NCBI GenBank assembly: GCA_022495005.1
Contig: JAGYXB010000283.1
Span: 397,501 to 461,500 of the forward strand
DNA: 64,000 bases
DNA from: Rhyacophila brunnea
Lineage: Eukaryota > Arthropoda > Insecta > Trichoptera > Rhyacophilidae
Reading direction: 5' to 3'
In this document: piece by piece, positions 54,640 through 64,000 of the stretch
Position numbering within the stretch: position 1 is the first letter of the stretch
Layout: each line of letters opens with the position of its first letter
Notes under the pieces: generated by a model
The model's database searches: none
What the model was told of the DNA's origin: nothing
What the model saw: only the letters and a program-made list of their open reading frames with translations
Position numbers and translations under genes: made by a program

Positions 54640-55010
54640 GATATCAATTAAACATATTTTACATACATAATTTAAAACACTTTTGAGAAATATAATATTA
54701 TAACCAATAGAAAAAATCTTTTTGGCACTTACAGGATTCTAACCCGCGTCTCTCGTAAATTGCGTAGGTATCTTATCTAATTATGACAAATTTGAACTTA
54801 TTGTTCTTACAATACACTCTGAAGCGCTTTCTAAATTGCGTTACTAATTGACAACCGGTTTTTGTAATTTAAATCTTATTAAGTTTAAGTATTAAATTAT
54901 CTTAATAATTACTAACCAATGTCGAGATCGCTCCAAGATTTTTGTTATAACGTACTTGCACTTGCTTATAATTTAATTAACTAAACAAATGGTTAATTAA
55001 AAATATTTTG
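54640..55010 (-). mobile_element. Family C repeat (SINE-like), long copy
   Basis: Contains the body ('aaaacacttttgagaaatat'), the decayed tRNA-like part ('ttctaacccgcgtctctcg') and the extension 'acactctgaagcgctttcta' to 'gtacttgcacttgctt'. It is the uninterrupted paralogue of 44,205-44,560. Confidence 0.55.
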
Positions 55011-55284
55011 ATAATTAACAAAAAATTGATTTAAAAGAACTTTTTAAGCGCCGGCTAGACGCTCATGCTTTACCACAAGCTTACTTGAGCAAACCGGTTT
55101 GTATGGGGAAGCCCGTGTGTATGGACGGGAAAACTGTAGCTCACGCAAACCGAAAAGCGCTGTAAAGGTGCATAGGGCTAATTTTAGTTTTTCTATCTAA
55201 AATCCATGCATAATTTTCATATTTATTTAATTTAAATAATGTCATAAAAATATACATCGTTTTAAGATGTTCATACTTTTGCAG

Positions 55285-55670
55285 TTATACTTCTTTTGGG
55301 GAAAAATTGAAAGTGAAATTGAGAGTTGCGAGCGCATACCGTTACTAAGGTGCGCGACAGTATGAGGTTAGCTGCGAATCAGTCAGCTGTATACAAACGC
55401 AAGTTTGATCGTAGAATTGTTTGTTATTGTTGGCCAATTGCAATTCCTTGCGTAAACAGTGACAGTTGTTACTTGAAAAATAAAAAAAAAAACGAGAAAT
55501 AATTATATAATTTAGTAATATAAGTTAAAGTGTATAGAAATAAATCAACGGCGCTCCAATAAGCGGCCCTTTTTTCTTGAGTGTCTAATTTAACAAGATA
55601 ATTAAGAGCTAGTCGAAGAATCTAGGTTATCACAAGTTTTGTTTTGGTTTTGTTACGCCAAAGAAGTATA
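55285..55670 (-). mobile_element. TIR element family I, copy 4 (no tRNA-like part)
   Basis: Starts TATACTTCTTTTGGGG and ends, inverted, TATACTTCTTTGGCG. The right half matches copy 3, while the left half, where the tRNA-like core should be, is unrelated ('agttgcgagcgcatacc'). Either the ancestral form or a deletion derivative. Confidence 0.55.
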
Positions 55671-55848
55671 AATATTTCTAACGCGCGTACATAAGTTAGT
55701 ACACACACCGATTTTTTTTTATGATGTGGCTGGCTTATATGCAGTGACAATGGGTGTTGAGAATTATATTTTTGCAATGGAGACTAAAATAACTAGTCCG
55801 GTTGTTGACATAACCTGTCATCGGAAGACATAGTGACGGCACTGTCAG

Positions 55849-56045
55849 ATGGCAGTACGGAAAAGCGTCACATCATCCTACGAAAAGGGGAATATGAAAA
55901 GTTTATACTCGGCGATAAAACGCTTCCGGGTCTTCCCCGAATCCGCGCCCGGATGTATAATACGGAATAATCCAGAATCCGGCTACAATAAACGTAAACT
56001 TAACGACACAGGAAGCGGACACTATGATAATGACCGCCGACTTTG
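55849..56045 (+). CDS. Candidate coding exon, unrecognised
   Basis: Starts ATGG after 'gcactgtcag' (a fair Kozak context), stays open for 65 codons with more G/C at third positions than its surroundings, and reaches a consensus donor TTG|GTAAGT at 56,046; read-through stops at once (TAA). The product is basic and hydrophilic (MAVRKSVTSSYEKGNMKS at the start, KRKLNDTGSGH near the end) and I do not recognise it. No acceptor in the right phase was found at the most obvious downstream site (57,029). The antisense is also open. Could be chance. Confidence 0.25.
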
Positions 56046-56235
56046 GTAAGTTGCAGTTTCTATGAATATTTTTCGACGATTTAAAAAATATATATTTTAA
56101 AACTGGCAACATAATCTACAAGAAGGTCACTATTTCTATCAGTAATATCGTTTATAACAGTGGCAATGTGTGCCTCTTGAAAGTAGGTAAGCTGCGGTTG
56201 ATAACTAAAAAAAGAATTGTAGGTATACTACCCTC

Positions 56236-56888
56236 TAGGGAATCTTATCCCGAGCTAAATTCAGATCCCGGGATTTCGGGATTACTATTTGACAATCCCG
56301 GTATTGGCATTTTTTTCCATTGTTAATGTAAAAATTTTATATTTTACAAATAACATTGATAAAATTGGTCAACAATAAATCTAGTATCTTGGAAATACAT
56401 AAGTTTAATGGAGTAAATAATATTGTAATATAAATAATAATATGAATTTAATATGAGATTGCTGTTTCTGATAGTAAAGACTTAATGAATGGGTTAGCGA
56501 GATTTAAAATAGAAAAGCAAATCGTGGTGTACTTTTGGCTTTTCCGCTTCATAAATCTAATTAGTCAGCCAAATATGAAACTGCCGTAAAACGTATGAGA
56601 TCATGGTGGAATTACTTTGTTAATAGTGCGAAGCATTGTTTTTTCCAATCTTTCTCATTTTTATTAATTTATGTGAAAAAATACAATGAATCGGCCGGCA
56701 ACTTACACATGGGTATAAATCAAACTTCATTCAAACTCAGTTTATTTCTAATGTAGTTATTTGTTATTAAAAGTATTTTTCTGATATATTTTTGTTTTTA
56801 TTTTATTTTCCATAAAAATTGATAAAAAATCAATCCCGGGATTCATAGGTATCGAAAATAGCTCGGGATCCCGGGATTGTAATCCCTA
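56236..56888. mobile_element. Non-autonomous hAT-like element, copy 1
   Basis: Starts TAGGGAATC and ends, inverted, TAGGGATTACAATCCCGGG. Perfect 8-bp target duplication CTACCCTC (56,228-56,235 and 56,889-56,896). Subterminal palindromic ATCCCGGGAT words at both ends. Interior colinear, inverted, with 61,925-62,664. No intact transposase frame. Confidence 0.8.
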
Positions 56889-56896
56889 CTACCCTC

Positions 56897-59344
56897 CATG
56901 TACCTAACCTTGCGATTTGGAATTGATTTTCTTTAAAATTATTTGATGAAATCCGCCAATCAGGCGCCTGGCATTTACTAATACACTAATACGCAGTGCG
57001 TATTACACACAAATCTTGTCACCGTGTACAATTGCAGATACGTGGAGGATACTCTACCTGTTCATTTTCAGTATTTTACTGAGCAAAAAATATTATAGTT
57101 TATCTTTTTATAATATACATGTAATCGTATGTACGTGTTGTATGCGTGAAATGTTTGAAATAGTTATTTGGAGCCTTTTTTATTGTTTCGTAGTTTGAAT
57201 TAATGTACCAAAGTAGGTAGGCTGTGTTTAATTAAACTTATAAAAGTCTTGTCTACAACACAAGAAAATTTGTATTTCTGTTACATAATAATGTTTTATA
57301 ATTAAGGCGTATATTTTTAAAACCTGATAAGTTCACATTATGTGTGTAATTGATAACTTACAAAACTCACAAAAAGTAATAAGTCACAATGTTTAAATAT
57401 TTAACGGCTTATATAACCTAATTAATGTAAATGATACAAATATTAATGTGGACATGCAATTTGTATTTATTTTAAATATAAAATGAGTACATATAAGTGT
57501 TCTTATTAAAAAAAATGTTATGGAATAAATAAGTTAATATCAAATCAACCACGTACGCTGGAAACAAATTGAATACTTATTTAATTTTCCACCAATATTG
57601 AATTATTGTAGTTTATTGGTTATTGTAAATAAACTCCTTAAATAAATACAATATTTTATATCATGATTCAATGAGAAAGAGAATATGCAATACATGTCTA
57701 TACACGATGGCATAATATACAAAAGAGAATGTTTTCAAGCTCTTAGTGTAGGTACGTCGGTATTGCAGAATACTGCTAGAATATAATATAGCTGACCGCA
57801 TATTAATCTAGTGTTTGTTTGGTGCATTATTTATTGTCATGATTTAGTATCCCCTATTGCTATATAAACTAACACTATAATGATACCTATGGGTGATGAT
57901 AATAGTAAAGTTGTTACGTATACTTTCTTAATAAAGTATACGTACATTTTATGAAAAATAATGCATCCAAAATGTCATGTTATGAACTTCTTAAATTAAT
58001 AATTTGTAAATTTGACTACAATATGTAAATACCTAAATAAATTTGAATTGAAAATATAATTGTGCCGATGTGTGCATATAGTTTACAGCACTGCATATGC
58101 AATAATTTGTTCTACGATCGGAATTTGCAGTTACGCGCACACAATAACCACTTGTGTGTGGACATCTCACAATGACACGCCGGTGAGCATCCCACCGGTG
58201 GTAATAACTGTATGAAAACAAATCGTAGAGTGTGTAGACATGGGGAATCTACTCGGGAAAGCGCGGCGGATAGTGATGATGCGGTGGTAGGAGAGGTTGT
58301 CTTTCGCGCCTGCCAGCTCTGGTCTTTCCGCATCTAGTCGCAACCATTATTCGTGCACTATTTTGTGTCTGTTAGAATCATATTATTCATAAGCTTTCTC
58401 AAAAATAGTGAAAATTAAGTTATCTAGTTGTATATTCGATATAGAGGAAATATTATATTCTGTTATTTTTATAATTTAGTAAAACTTTTCATACCCACCC
58501 AAATTAAAATACATATAATTAATTGCTGAAACCACGAATGTAAGTAAGTCGTTTCAAAACAAAGTATCATACTTTTTCGAAGTAGCTAATTACATAACAC
58601 CGACATTATGTTACCCCCCAGTGGTTCTCAAACTTTTTTTGTAATACCACTCCCTATTTTAAGTAGCATTTTTTTTAAATTTTGCTCTCACTGTTTGAGA
58701 AGTGTAGCATGGGCAGTAAGTTGTCCGCAGCAATGTGTGAATACGTTACTTTCAACGGAATTGAAGAATAGAACATTGTAGAAATCATCTCGCGATGGTT
58801 AGGAAACAGTAAATTAATAATAAAAAAATTAAATACGAATTTTCATATGCATAAAATAACTCTTTTTATATTATCACATTTTTATGTAGATACTCGTATA
58901 AAAATATTTTTTTGTCAAGAAAAAAAACTTTTCTCATTTCCGCAATGTTTTCTGTGACTTTTTTTAGTTTAAAAAACATCTCGCTAACATTTACTAAAGT
59001 AAATATTAATAATCGTAGATTGCTTTCGTTTTAAAAAATGCCTCTTGGAAAATGAAGTGAGAATTTACTGTCTGTCGTTGAGAGATGTGGCGCTTTGTAC
59101 ATACATTTATTTGATTTGTTTTTTAATTTATCCTGTACAAATAGTATTATTTAGATATTTTTTTATGCCAGAAACGCATAGTATTAAGGTGAGTTTTAAG
59201 TCTACTAGAGGTACCTCTTGAAAAAAGCTTGTAACCTAAGAAAACTTATTGATTATATTTGGAAGGTAGGAATATGATGATCATTTCACGTCGGTACAAG
59301 AATGAAATAATACTTCACTGCTGACCAGTTAAATACCACAACTC
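56897..59344. other. Long AT-rich interval, nothing firm
   Basis: No repeat family of this window recurs here. At 58,140-58,330 GC rises, with a small hairpin ('cgccggtg' / 'caccggtg') and short open frames on both strands (for example MGNLLGKARRIVMMRW on plus from 58,240) that I cannot assign. This is one of the few stretches that looks single-copy within the window. Confidence 0.4.
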
Positions 59345-59347
59345 GGT

Positions 59348-59851
59348 CACTGCTAAAGACACGCCTGGCGTGTAGAAATTAGCATGATAATACAATGTGG
59401 TAATTAACTAGTGATAGGTATGGGTTTGCGGAGGGTGTTGATTTACACTTTTCCACTTATTAAAAACACCGATTCAGGGACATTAAGGAAGTATATTTCG
59501 CTTGACGGTAAATAATTGATTGTTAATAACATTTGTTAGGCGCGCTGTGGCGCGAAAAAGGTAGCGAATCGTATTTGGAGGCGACGTAAGGGCTGAAGGG
59601 TAGGTAGCCGACTGGCCGTACCTACCCTCGATCCTTCGTTTGCCTAGAAACAGTACTTTTTGTTTGTTTCGCTGTGCATCATCGTTTAGCCTTGACTCAT
59701 TTACAGTTACAATAATATTATCATTATATTCTCAACTCTGTCGATTGGAGGATTGTTGATGGGGATTTAGGCATTATGATATTTGGTAACACTAGTTAGC
59801 AGTGAAAGTATATGTATTTAATGGCCACACGCCAGGCGTATCTTTCACAGT
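59348..59851. mobile_element. MITE with palindromic TIR words (ACACGCC.GGCGTGT)
   Basis: 'aagacacgcctggcgtgt' (59,356-59,373) and its inverse 'acacgccaggcgtatcttt' (59,827-59,845) bracket ~500 bp. Each arm is itself a palindrome. Inside, 59,600-59,631 is another hairpin ('gaagggtaggta' / 'tacctaccctcg'). Target duplication not fixed. Confidence 0.55.
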
Positions 59852-59929
59852 AAAAGAGATGTGAACGTGAGATTATAATTGAGGATAATGATGTACTGGT
59901 GAGATGGATATGATCAAGAGATTAAGTCT

Positions 59930-60300
59930 ATTAATGAAATGAGAAACTTAATTCGGGTGAAATAACGGATGTACTATGTCGAGTGAAGAATTTGTGACAA
60001 TAGTAGTACGTCTCGTGACGGACTCGATGAGTTGAGTGAGGATTCAAAGATTGTCCTTCTTATTTATACTAATGCAGTATTTATTATACTACAAGAGATA
60101 TTGTCATAATTACAAATCAAAACACACCCTACTGATCTAGTTATGATTGACGAAACGGTGATAAATATCATTGCTCTATTGTTTTGTTTTAACAACAAAA
60201 CCGTCAAAGGTGCGTCATTCATTTTATTGCTAAATGGTATGATTGCTATATATCTATATAAGTATATTAAACATATAATTTGAAATATCTTTTATAAGAA
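59930..60300 (+). repeat. LTR-like dispersed repeat, copy 2
   Basis: Related to 46,524-46,930 ('tatgtcgagtgaagaa', 'gacggactcgatgagt', 'gattgctatatat.tatataag'). No second LTR or primer-binding site recognised. Confidence 0.4.
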
Positions 60301-60919
60301 AATATAACTGTCACTAAAACTCGCTCCCTAGGATTTGTACCCATATAATCTGACCACGAAGCTATACGTGTCTTATTGCAACGAAGTAAACTAATTAGTT
60401 GGGCCGATTATGATCCCAATCTAATCCTTAAATCCGCACAAATATCTCATACCTACTATCCTCATTTATTGTTGTCATCCAGGTGCCTAACTATTTAACG
60501 AGTCATCCGTCGCCCGTGATTGATACAAAGGCAGTTATTAGTAGACCACGACCGTGTCAACTTGCTACAGTATGACCATCGTCCAAGAAATAATTAAATT
60601 TGAGTCTCATTACTGAACACCTAGCAAGCCGTGATACTGGCTTTGGTGATTTAACAACCGTAAAAGCATACAGGATGGCTCATCAAACGAATATTCTTTC
60701 AAGTGTCATCATTAACATCAAAACCCCAGTATACCGTTCAAGTGATAAAGAGGACGATTTGCATACTACCGTGTGAGTGCATGACCCAGGACCTGTTCCA
60801 TCCATAAAGCCGAACATCATCTAGGTTAGTGCTTGGATAAATTACTGTTTAAACCGCCCTCCCCCAGCATCTACATCCGCAATCATCCCGAATTATAGTT
60901 CACTAAAAAGCGCCGCCAC
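60301..60919. other. Interval without recognised features
   Basis: Moderate GC. No frame longer than ~40 codons that could be interpreted. Ends at a fragment of family C repeat (60,925-61,015). Confidence 0.35.
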
Positions 60920-61029
60920 TAATGTTTTTACAATACTCTCTGAAGCGATTTATGAATTGCGTTACTTTTTTGGCAATCGGGCTTTGTATTTTAAATCAAA
61001 GTATTAATAAATAATTATGTCTTCTTTTG

Positions 61030-61690
61030 ACATATGCCATATCTGCCCCTTAACTGGAGCATATGGACACCACGCGGCGCCTCCAAGAATCCCTATCGCT
61101 CGCCAGTCTTCTTGCTTCATTCCAGGTCAAACCAGCATCCCGTTACGCTCTGTAGATTGTATTTAGCGGCCTTCCAGGAAACCGGAATCCGGTCGGCTAG
61201 AAGAACCGGCAAGCCAGGTTGATGTTCTTTTCTGGCATCCGCAGCACGTGGCCGAGCCAGGTTCAACGTCGCCTCTTCACTTTCAGCGTGATGAGAGGCT
61301 GCTTGGTGCGTTCTTTTATCTCCTCGATGCTCCTAATCATCCACCGCACACCCAATATTAATCGTAAACATCTGCTTTCGAAGCTCAATATACGGTTGCT
61401 CTGAGCCTTCGTAAGGTGCCATGATTCGCTACCGTAAAGCAGCACCGTCAGAATGCAAGCGTCGAATAGGTGGCATTTGGTTTTGACCGAGTACAATCGT
61501 GAGTCCCAGACATTCCGCATCGAGTTGAATGTTGCTCTAGCCATTCCCATTCGGATAGCGAGCTCTTTCTGCAAAATGCCATCTCCCGTGATGTGTAACC
61601 CCAGGTACTTGAAGCAGTCGACGCTCTCGATGTTTTGTCCGTCGCTGATCCAAATTTACCTCTGATTAGCGACGGACAAATAATTATGTA
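61030..61690 (-). pseudogene. LINE family A relic, best-preserved RT thumb
   Basis: The minus frame 61,263-61,574 encodes MGMARATFNSMRNVWDSRLY, SVKTKCHLFDACILTVLLYG, SESWHLTKAQSNRILSFESR and LRLILGVRWMIRSIEEIKER: the thumb and C-terminal region of a non-LTR reverse transcriptase (K-R-F...VLLYGSESW...R.LR...). An upstream in-phase stop precedes it and the catalytic FADD region is missing. The sense continuation beyond 61,263 shifts frame. Confidence 0.8.
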
Positions 61691-62693
61691 CCTCGATATA
61701 AATAATAGTTTTTTAGTATAAAATAAAATGTTTTTTTGATATATTTTTAATTCTTGGCCCCAGCTAACATCTACAAAAAATAAAAAGTTTATTTGTATTT
61801 AAATAATTACCTTTCCTTCTAATGTGTATATGCCTAAGAACAAGTATTTTACTATGGAAGAATGCAATTACTCTTGTTTTTAAGTGAGATAAATGTATAC
61901 TGACCAATGAAACGACCTCGTGACTAGGGATTCCAATCCCGGGATCCAGAATCCCGGGATCCCAAGGTATTTTCGATACCTATGAATCCCGGGATTGTTA
62001 AACATAATCCCGAAGATTTTGGGATTGATTTTTTTATCAATTTTTATGGAAAATAAAATAAAAACGAAAATATAAGAGAAAAAATACTTTTAATAACAAA
62101 TAACTAAATTAGAAATAAACTGAGTTTGAATGAAGTTTGATTTATACCCATATGTAAGTTGCCGATTCATTTTATTTTTTCACATAAATTAATAAAAATG
62201 AGAAAGATTGGAAAAAAACAATGCTTCGCACTTTTAACAAAGCAATTCCACCATGATCTCATACGTTTTACGGCAGTTTCATATTTGGCTGACTAATTAG
62301 ATTTATGAAGCGGAAAGGCCATACACCACGATTTGCTTTTTTTTTGAAATCTCGCTAACCCATTCATTAAGTCTTTACTATCATAAACAGCAATCTCATA
62401 TTAAATTCACATTAGGTATTATGTATATTAAAATATTATTTACTCCATTAAACTTATGTATCTTCAAGATTGAACGTACACAATATTAACAATGAAAATG
62501 TCTTAAATTGTATAAATTATACTAGATTTATTTTTGACCGATTTTATCAATGTTATTTGTAAATATAAAAAAAAAATATATTAACTATGGAAAAAATGCC
62601 AAACCCGGGACCAGTCCCGGGATCCCGGGATTGTCAGGATTTTGGCTCGGGATTGGATTCCCTACTTGTGACGAAGCCGGGTACTTCAATTAG
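61691..62693 (+). mobile_element. Helitron 3'-end remnant split by a hAT-like element
   Basis: After 62,664 the sequence 'gacgaagccgggtacttcaa' and TTAG|T is the 3' end of the Helitron family at 703-2,571. Its upstream continuation ('atgaaacgacctcgtgac') ends at 61,924. The Helitron's left limit is unclear. Confidence 0.55.
61925..62664. mobile_element. Non-autonomous hAT-like element, copy 2
   Basis: TAGGGATTCCAATCCCGGG start and inverted TAGGGAATCCAATCCCGAG end. 8-bp flank CTCGTGAC / CTTGTGAC with one mismatch. Inverted relative to 56,236-56,888, 740 bp, with additional ATCCCGGGAT units at the left end. Inserted 29 bp from a Helitron 3' terminus. Confidence 0.75.
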
Positions 62694-62739
62694 TAATTTA
62701 TATTTAAAAGTATATTAATTGATCGATAAGTATCTCAAA

Positions 62740-62800
62740 ACTCACTGAACTGTTCAGGGTAGCAGATGGTCCGACCTCCGCTAGGGGACGGCACAATAAT
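62740..62800 (+). pseudogene. LINE family F tail fragment
   Basis: 'actgaactgttcagggtagc' and 'gacctccgctaggggacggc' match 15,515-15,605; the frame ends R-stop-G-T-A-Q-like. Directly follows the Helitron remnant. Confidence 0.5.
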
Positions 62801-62919
62801 AAGAATATTATTATATAACATACATAATTTTTGAAAACACTTTAAATACAGAAAAAATTTCATACTCCAAATCATAATTCAAATTTTAATGATAAAATAA
62901 CCAATACTACTAATACTTC

Positions 62920-63152
62920 ACAATGCTCGATCCTTACAGGATCATAAATGGGCCTCGACAAAGTGGAAGTTGTATTAACAGATTTTGTTTTTACGAGAAA
63001 TGGATGTTAGCCACTTGCTCAACCTATAAGGTGCATACTCTGAATACAAACATACATTTGAACACAATATATGTATTTGCCAGACCCAGGATTCGAACTT
63101 GGCACCCACGCCATTATAAGCTGACGCTTAAGCCACTCAGCCATTGTGGACA
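62920..63152 (-). mobile_element. SINE family A copy, left arm of the palindrome
   Basis: Minus strand: head 'cacaatggctgagtggctta', B box 'ggcaccaagttcgaatcctgg' region around 63,085, body and 'ggatcgagcattg' tail. Confidence 0.75.
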
Positions 63153-63419
63153 CAAAAATAACCATTTAATAATATTATTTAATTAATTACTTTTTTATTC
63201 AACGAATAATTCGCAAGTTTTAAAAATGTAACATTCGAATTATTAAACATACATTACTTTTGAAAACAATTCTGAGAAAATATATTAAAACGAATAGAAA
63301 GAAACTTTTTGAAAAAAGTAGGACCCCCGCAGGAATCGATCCTGCACGTAATACTCTCTGAAGCGTTTTTCTAATAGAGCAAAGAGTATTATAAGAGCTA
63401 TTAGTTAAAGTTTATCGTA

Positions 63420-63640
63420 ATTAAGTATGGTACCTTTAGCATAGTGGTCTATGTGCGTGGGCGCGAAACCCAAGAGATGCAGTTTCGATTGCAGCGGGGT
63501 GTCTTACTTTTTTCAAATAGATTTTTTTCTATTGGTTTTAATATATTTTCTCAGAAGTGTTTTCAAAAGTTATGTATGTTCAATAATTAGAATGTTACAT
63601 TCTTAAATCTTATGAATTATTCATTGGATAAAAAAAGTAA
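63420..63640 (+). mobile_element. SINE family C copy
   Basis: Head 'ggtacctttagcatagtggt' (A box) and 'gcagtttcgattgcagcg' (B-box region), then the body 'tttttctattggttttaata' and 'aatgttacattcttaa'. The inverted partner body is at 63,200-63,330, but its head is deleted ('gcaggaatcgatcctgcacg'). Confidence 0.6.
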
Positions 63641-63677
63641 TGAATTAAATATTATTATTTAATGGTTAGTTTCCTAC

Positions 63678-63912
63678 AATGGCTGAGTGGCTTAAACGTC
63701 GGCTTATAATGACGTGGGTCTCAGGTTCGAATCCTGGGTCTGACAAATACATAATATACATACTGTTTAAATTTATGATTGAATTCAGAGTTATGCACCT
63801 TATTGGTTGAGCAAGTGGCTAACATCCATTTCTCGTAAAAACAAAATCTGTTAATACAACTTCCACTTTGTCGAGGCCCATTTATGATCATGTAAGGAAC
63901 GAACATTGTGAA
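63678..63912 (+). mobile_element. SINE family A copy, right arm of the palindrome
   Basis: Head 'caatggctgagtggcttaaa', B-box GGTTCGAATCCTGGGTC (63,724-63,740), then the body and the tail 'ggaacgaacattg'. A minus frame of 61 codons here is antisense to the SINE. Confidence 0.75.
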
Positions 63913-64000
63913 GTATTAGTAGTATTGGTTATTTTATCACTAAAATTTGAATTATGATTTGGAGTATGAAATTTTTTCTGATGTAGTAAAAATATTTTTC

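Larger units (their letters stand above)
62840..64000. repeat. Imperfect palindrome ~1.1 kb built of SINE A and SINE C
   Basis: 'catactcc' at 62,861-62,868 pairs with 'ggagtatg' at 63,961-63,968, centre ~63,415. The arms stay alignable from the outer ends through SINE A and the flanking SINE C body to about 63,330 and 63,500. The right arm reaches the window edge. Confidence 0.8.

Noticed and set aside
57016..57198. Downstream exon for the 55.85-kb candidate, using the acceptor 'acaattgcag'
   Set aside because: Joining in the phase set by the donor produces an immediate stop, so the pair is not supported.
1..64000. CRISPR arrays, bacterial operons, ribosome binding sites
   Set aside because: Repeat spacing, composition and element types are those of a eukaryotic (arthropod) nuclear genome; no regular repeat-spacer array or prokaryotic gene organisation is present.

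Overview
This is eukaryotic, almost certainly arthropod and probably insect, nuclear DNA. It is strongly AT-rich, has no operons or bacterial-type genes, and is packed with old transposable elements: Helitrons, tRNA-derived SINEs, several non-LTR retrotransposon lineages, a Penelope-like element, hAT, PIF/Harbinger-like and piggyBac-like relics and many foldback MITEs. TTAGG-like runs (the usual insect telomere unit) lie in the cores of two foldback elements. I cannot fix the order or species from sequence alone.

Layout. 0.5-2.6 kb: a SINE tail and a Helitron full of a ~110-bp minisatellite. 2.6-5.3 kb: an old dispersed repeat (DR2) into which a SINE (9-bp duplication) and a TTAA-ended MITE have inserted; the MITE itself carries a foldback element. 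5.6-9.5 kb: MITEs, an array of seven RFX X-box-like motifs, and two LINE relics. 10.85-11.12 kb: the most gene-like object, a minus-strand exon encoding a six-cysteine CSalpha-beta (defensin / scorpion-toxin-like) domain behind an excellent splice acceptor, with a decayed duplicate of its first half just downstream. 11.3-18.4 kb: repeats and MITEs. 18.97-19.61 kb: a truncated Penelope-like element with a 16-bp target-site duplication. 20.1-22.0 kb: a second Helitron, inverted relative to the first. 23.9-35.0 kb: tRNA-like TIR elements, foldbacks, MITEs and AT-rich filler. 35.4-40.1 kb: an inverted LINE duplication interrupted by a hAT relic, then a second hAT relic interrupted by a foldback. 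40.6-48.9 kb: SINE cluster, LINE relics, MITEs and a GC-rich PIF-like element. 49.8-56.9 kb: LINE tails, one weak candidate host exon (55.85 kb) and a hAT-like element. 59.3-62.7 kb: another MITE, a LINE relic and a Helitron tail split by a second hAT-like element. 62.84-64.0 kb: a ~1.1-kb imperfect palindrome built from two SINE families.

Function. Nearly all open reading frames in the window fall in repeats or are decayed transposon proteins. The only plausible host coding sequences are the CSalpha-beta exon at 10,922-11,115 (minus) and, with low confidence, an exon at 55,849-56,045 (plus). No intact tRNA, rRNA, CRISPR or complete multi-exon gene could be supported. Nested insertions with target-site duplications and, for several, paralogous empty sites give a readable order of events.
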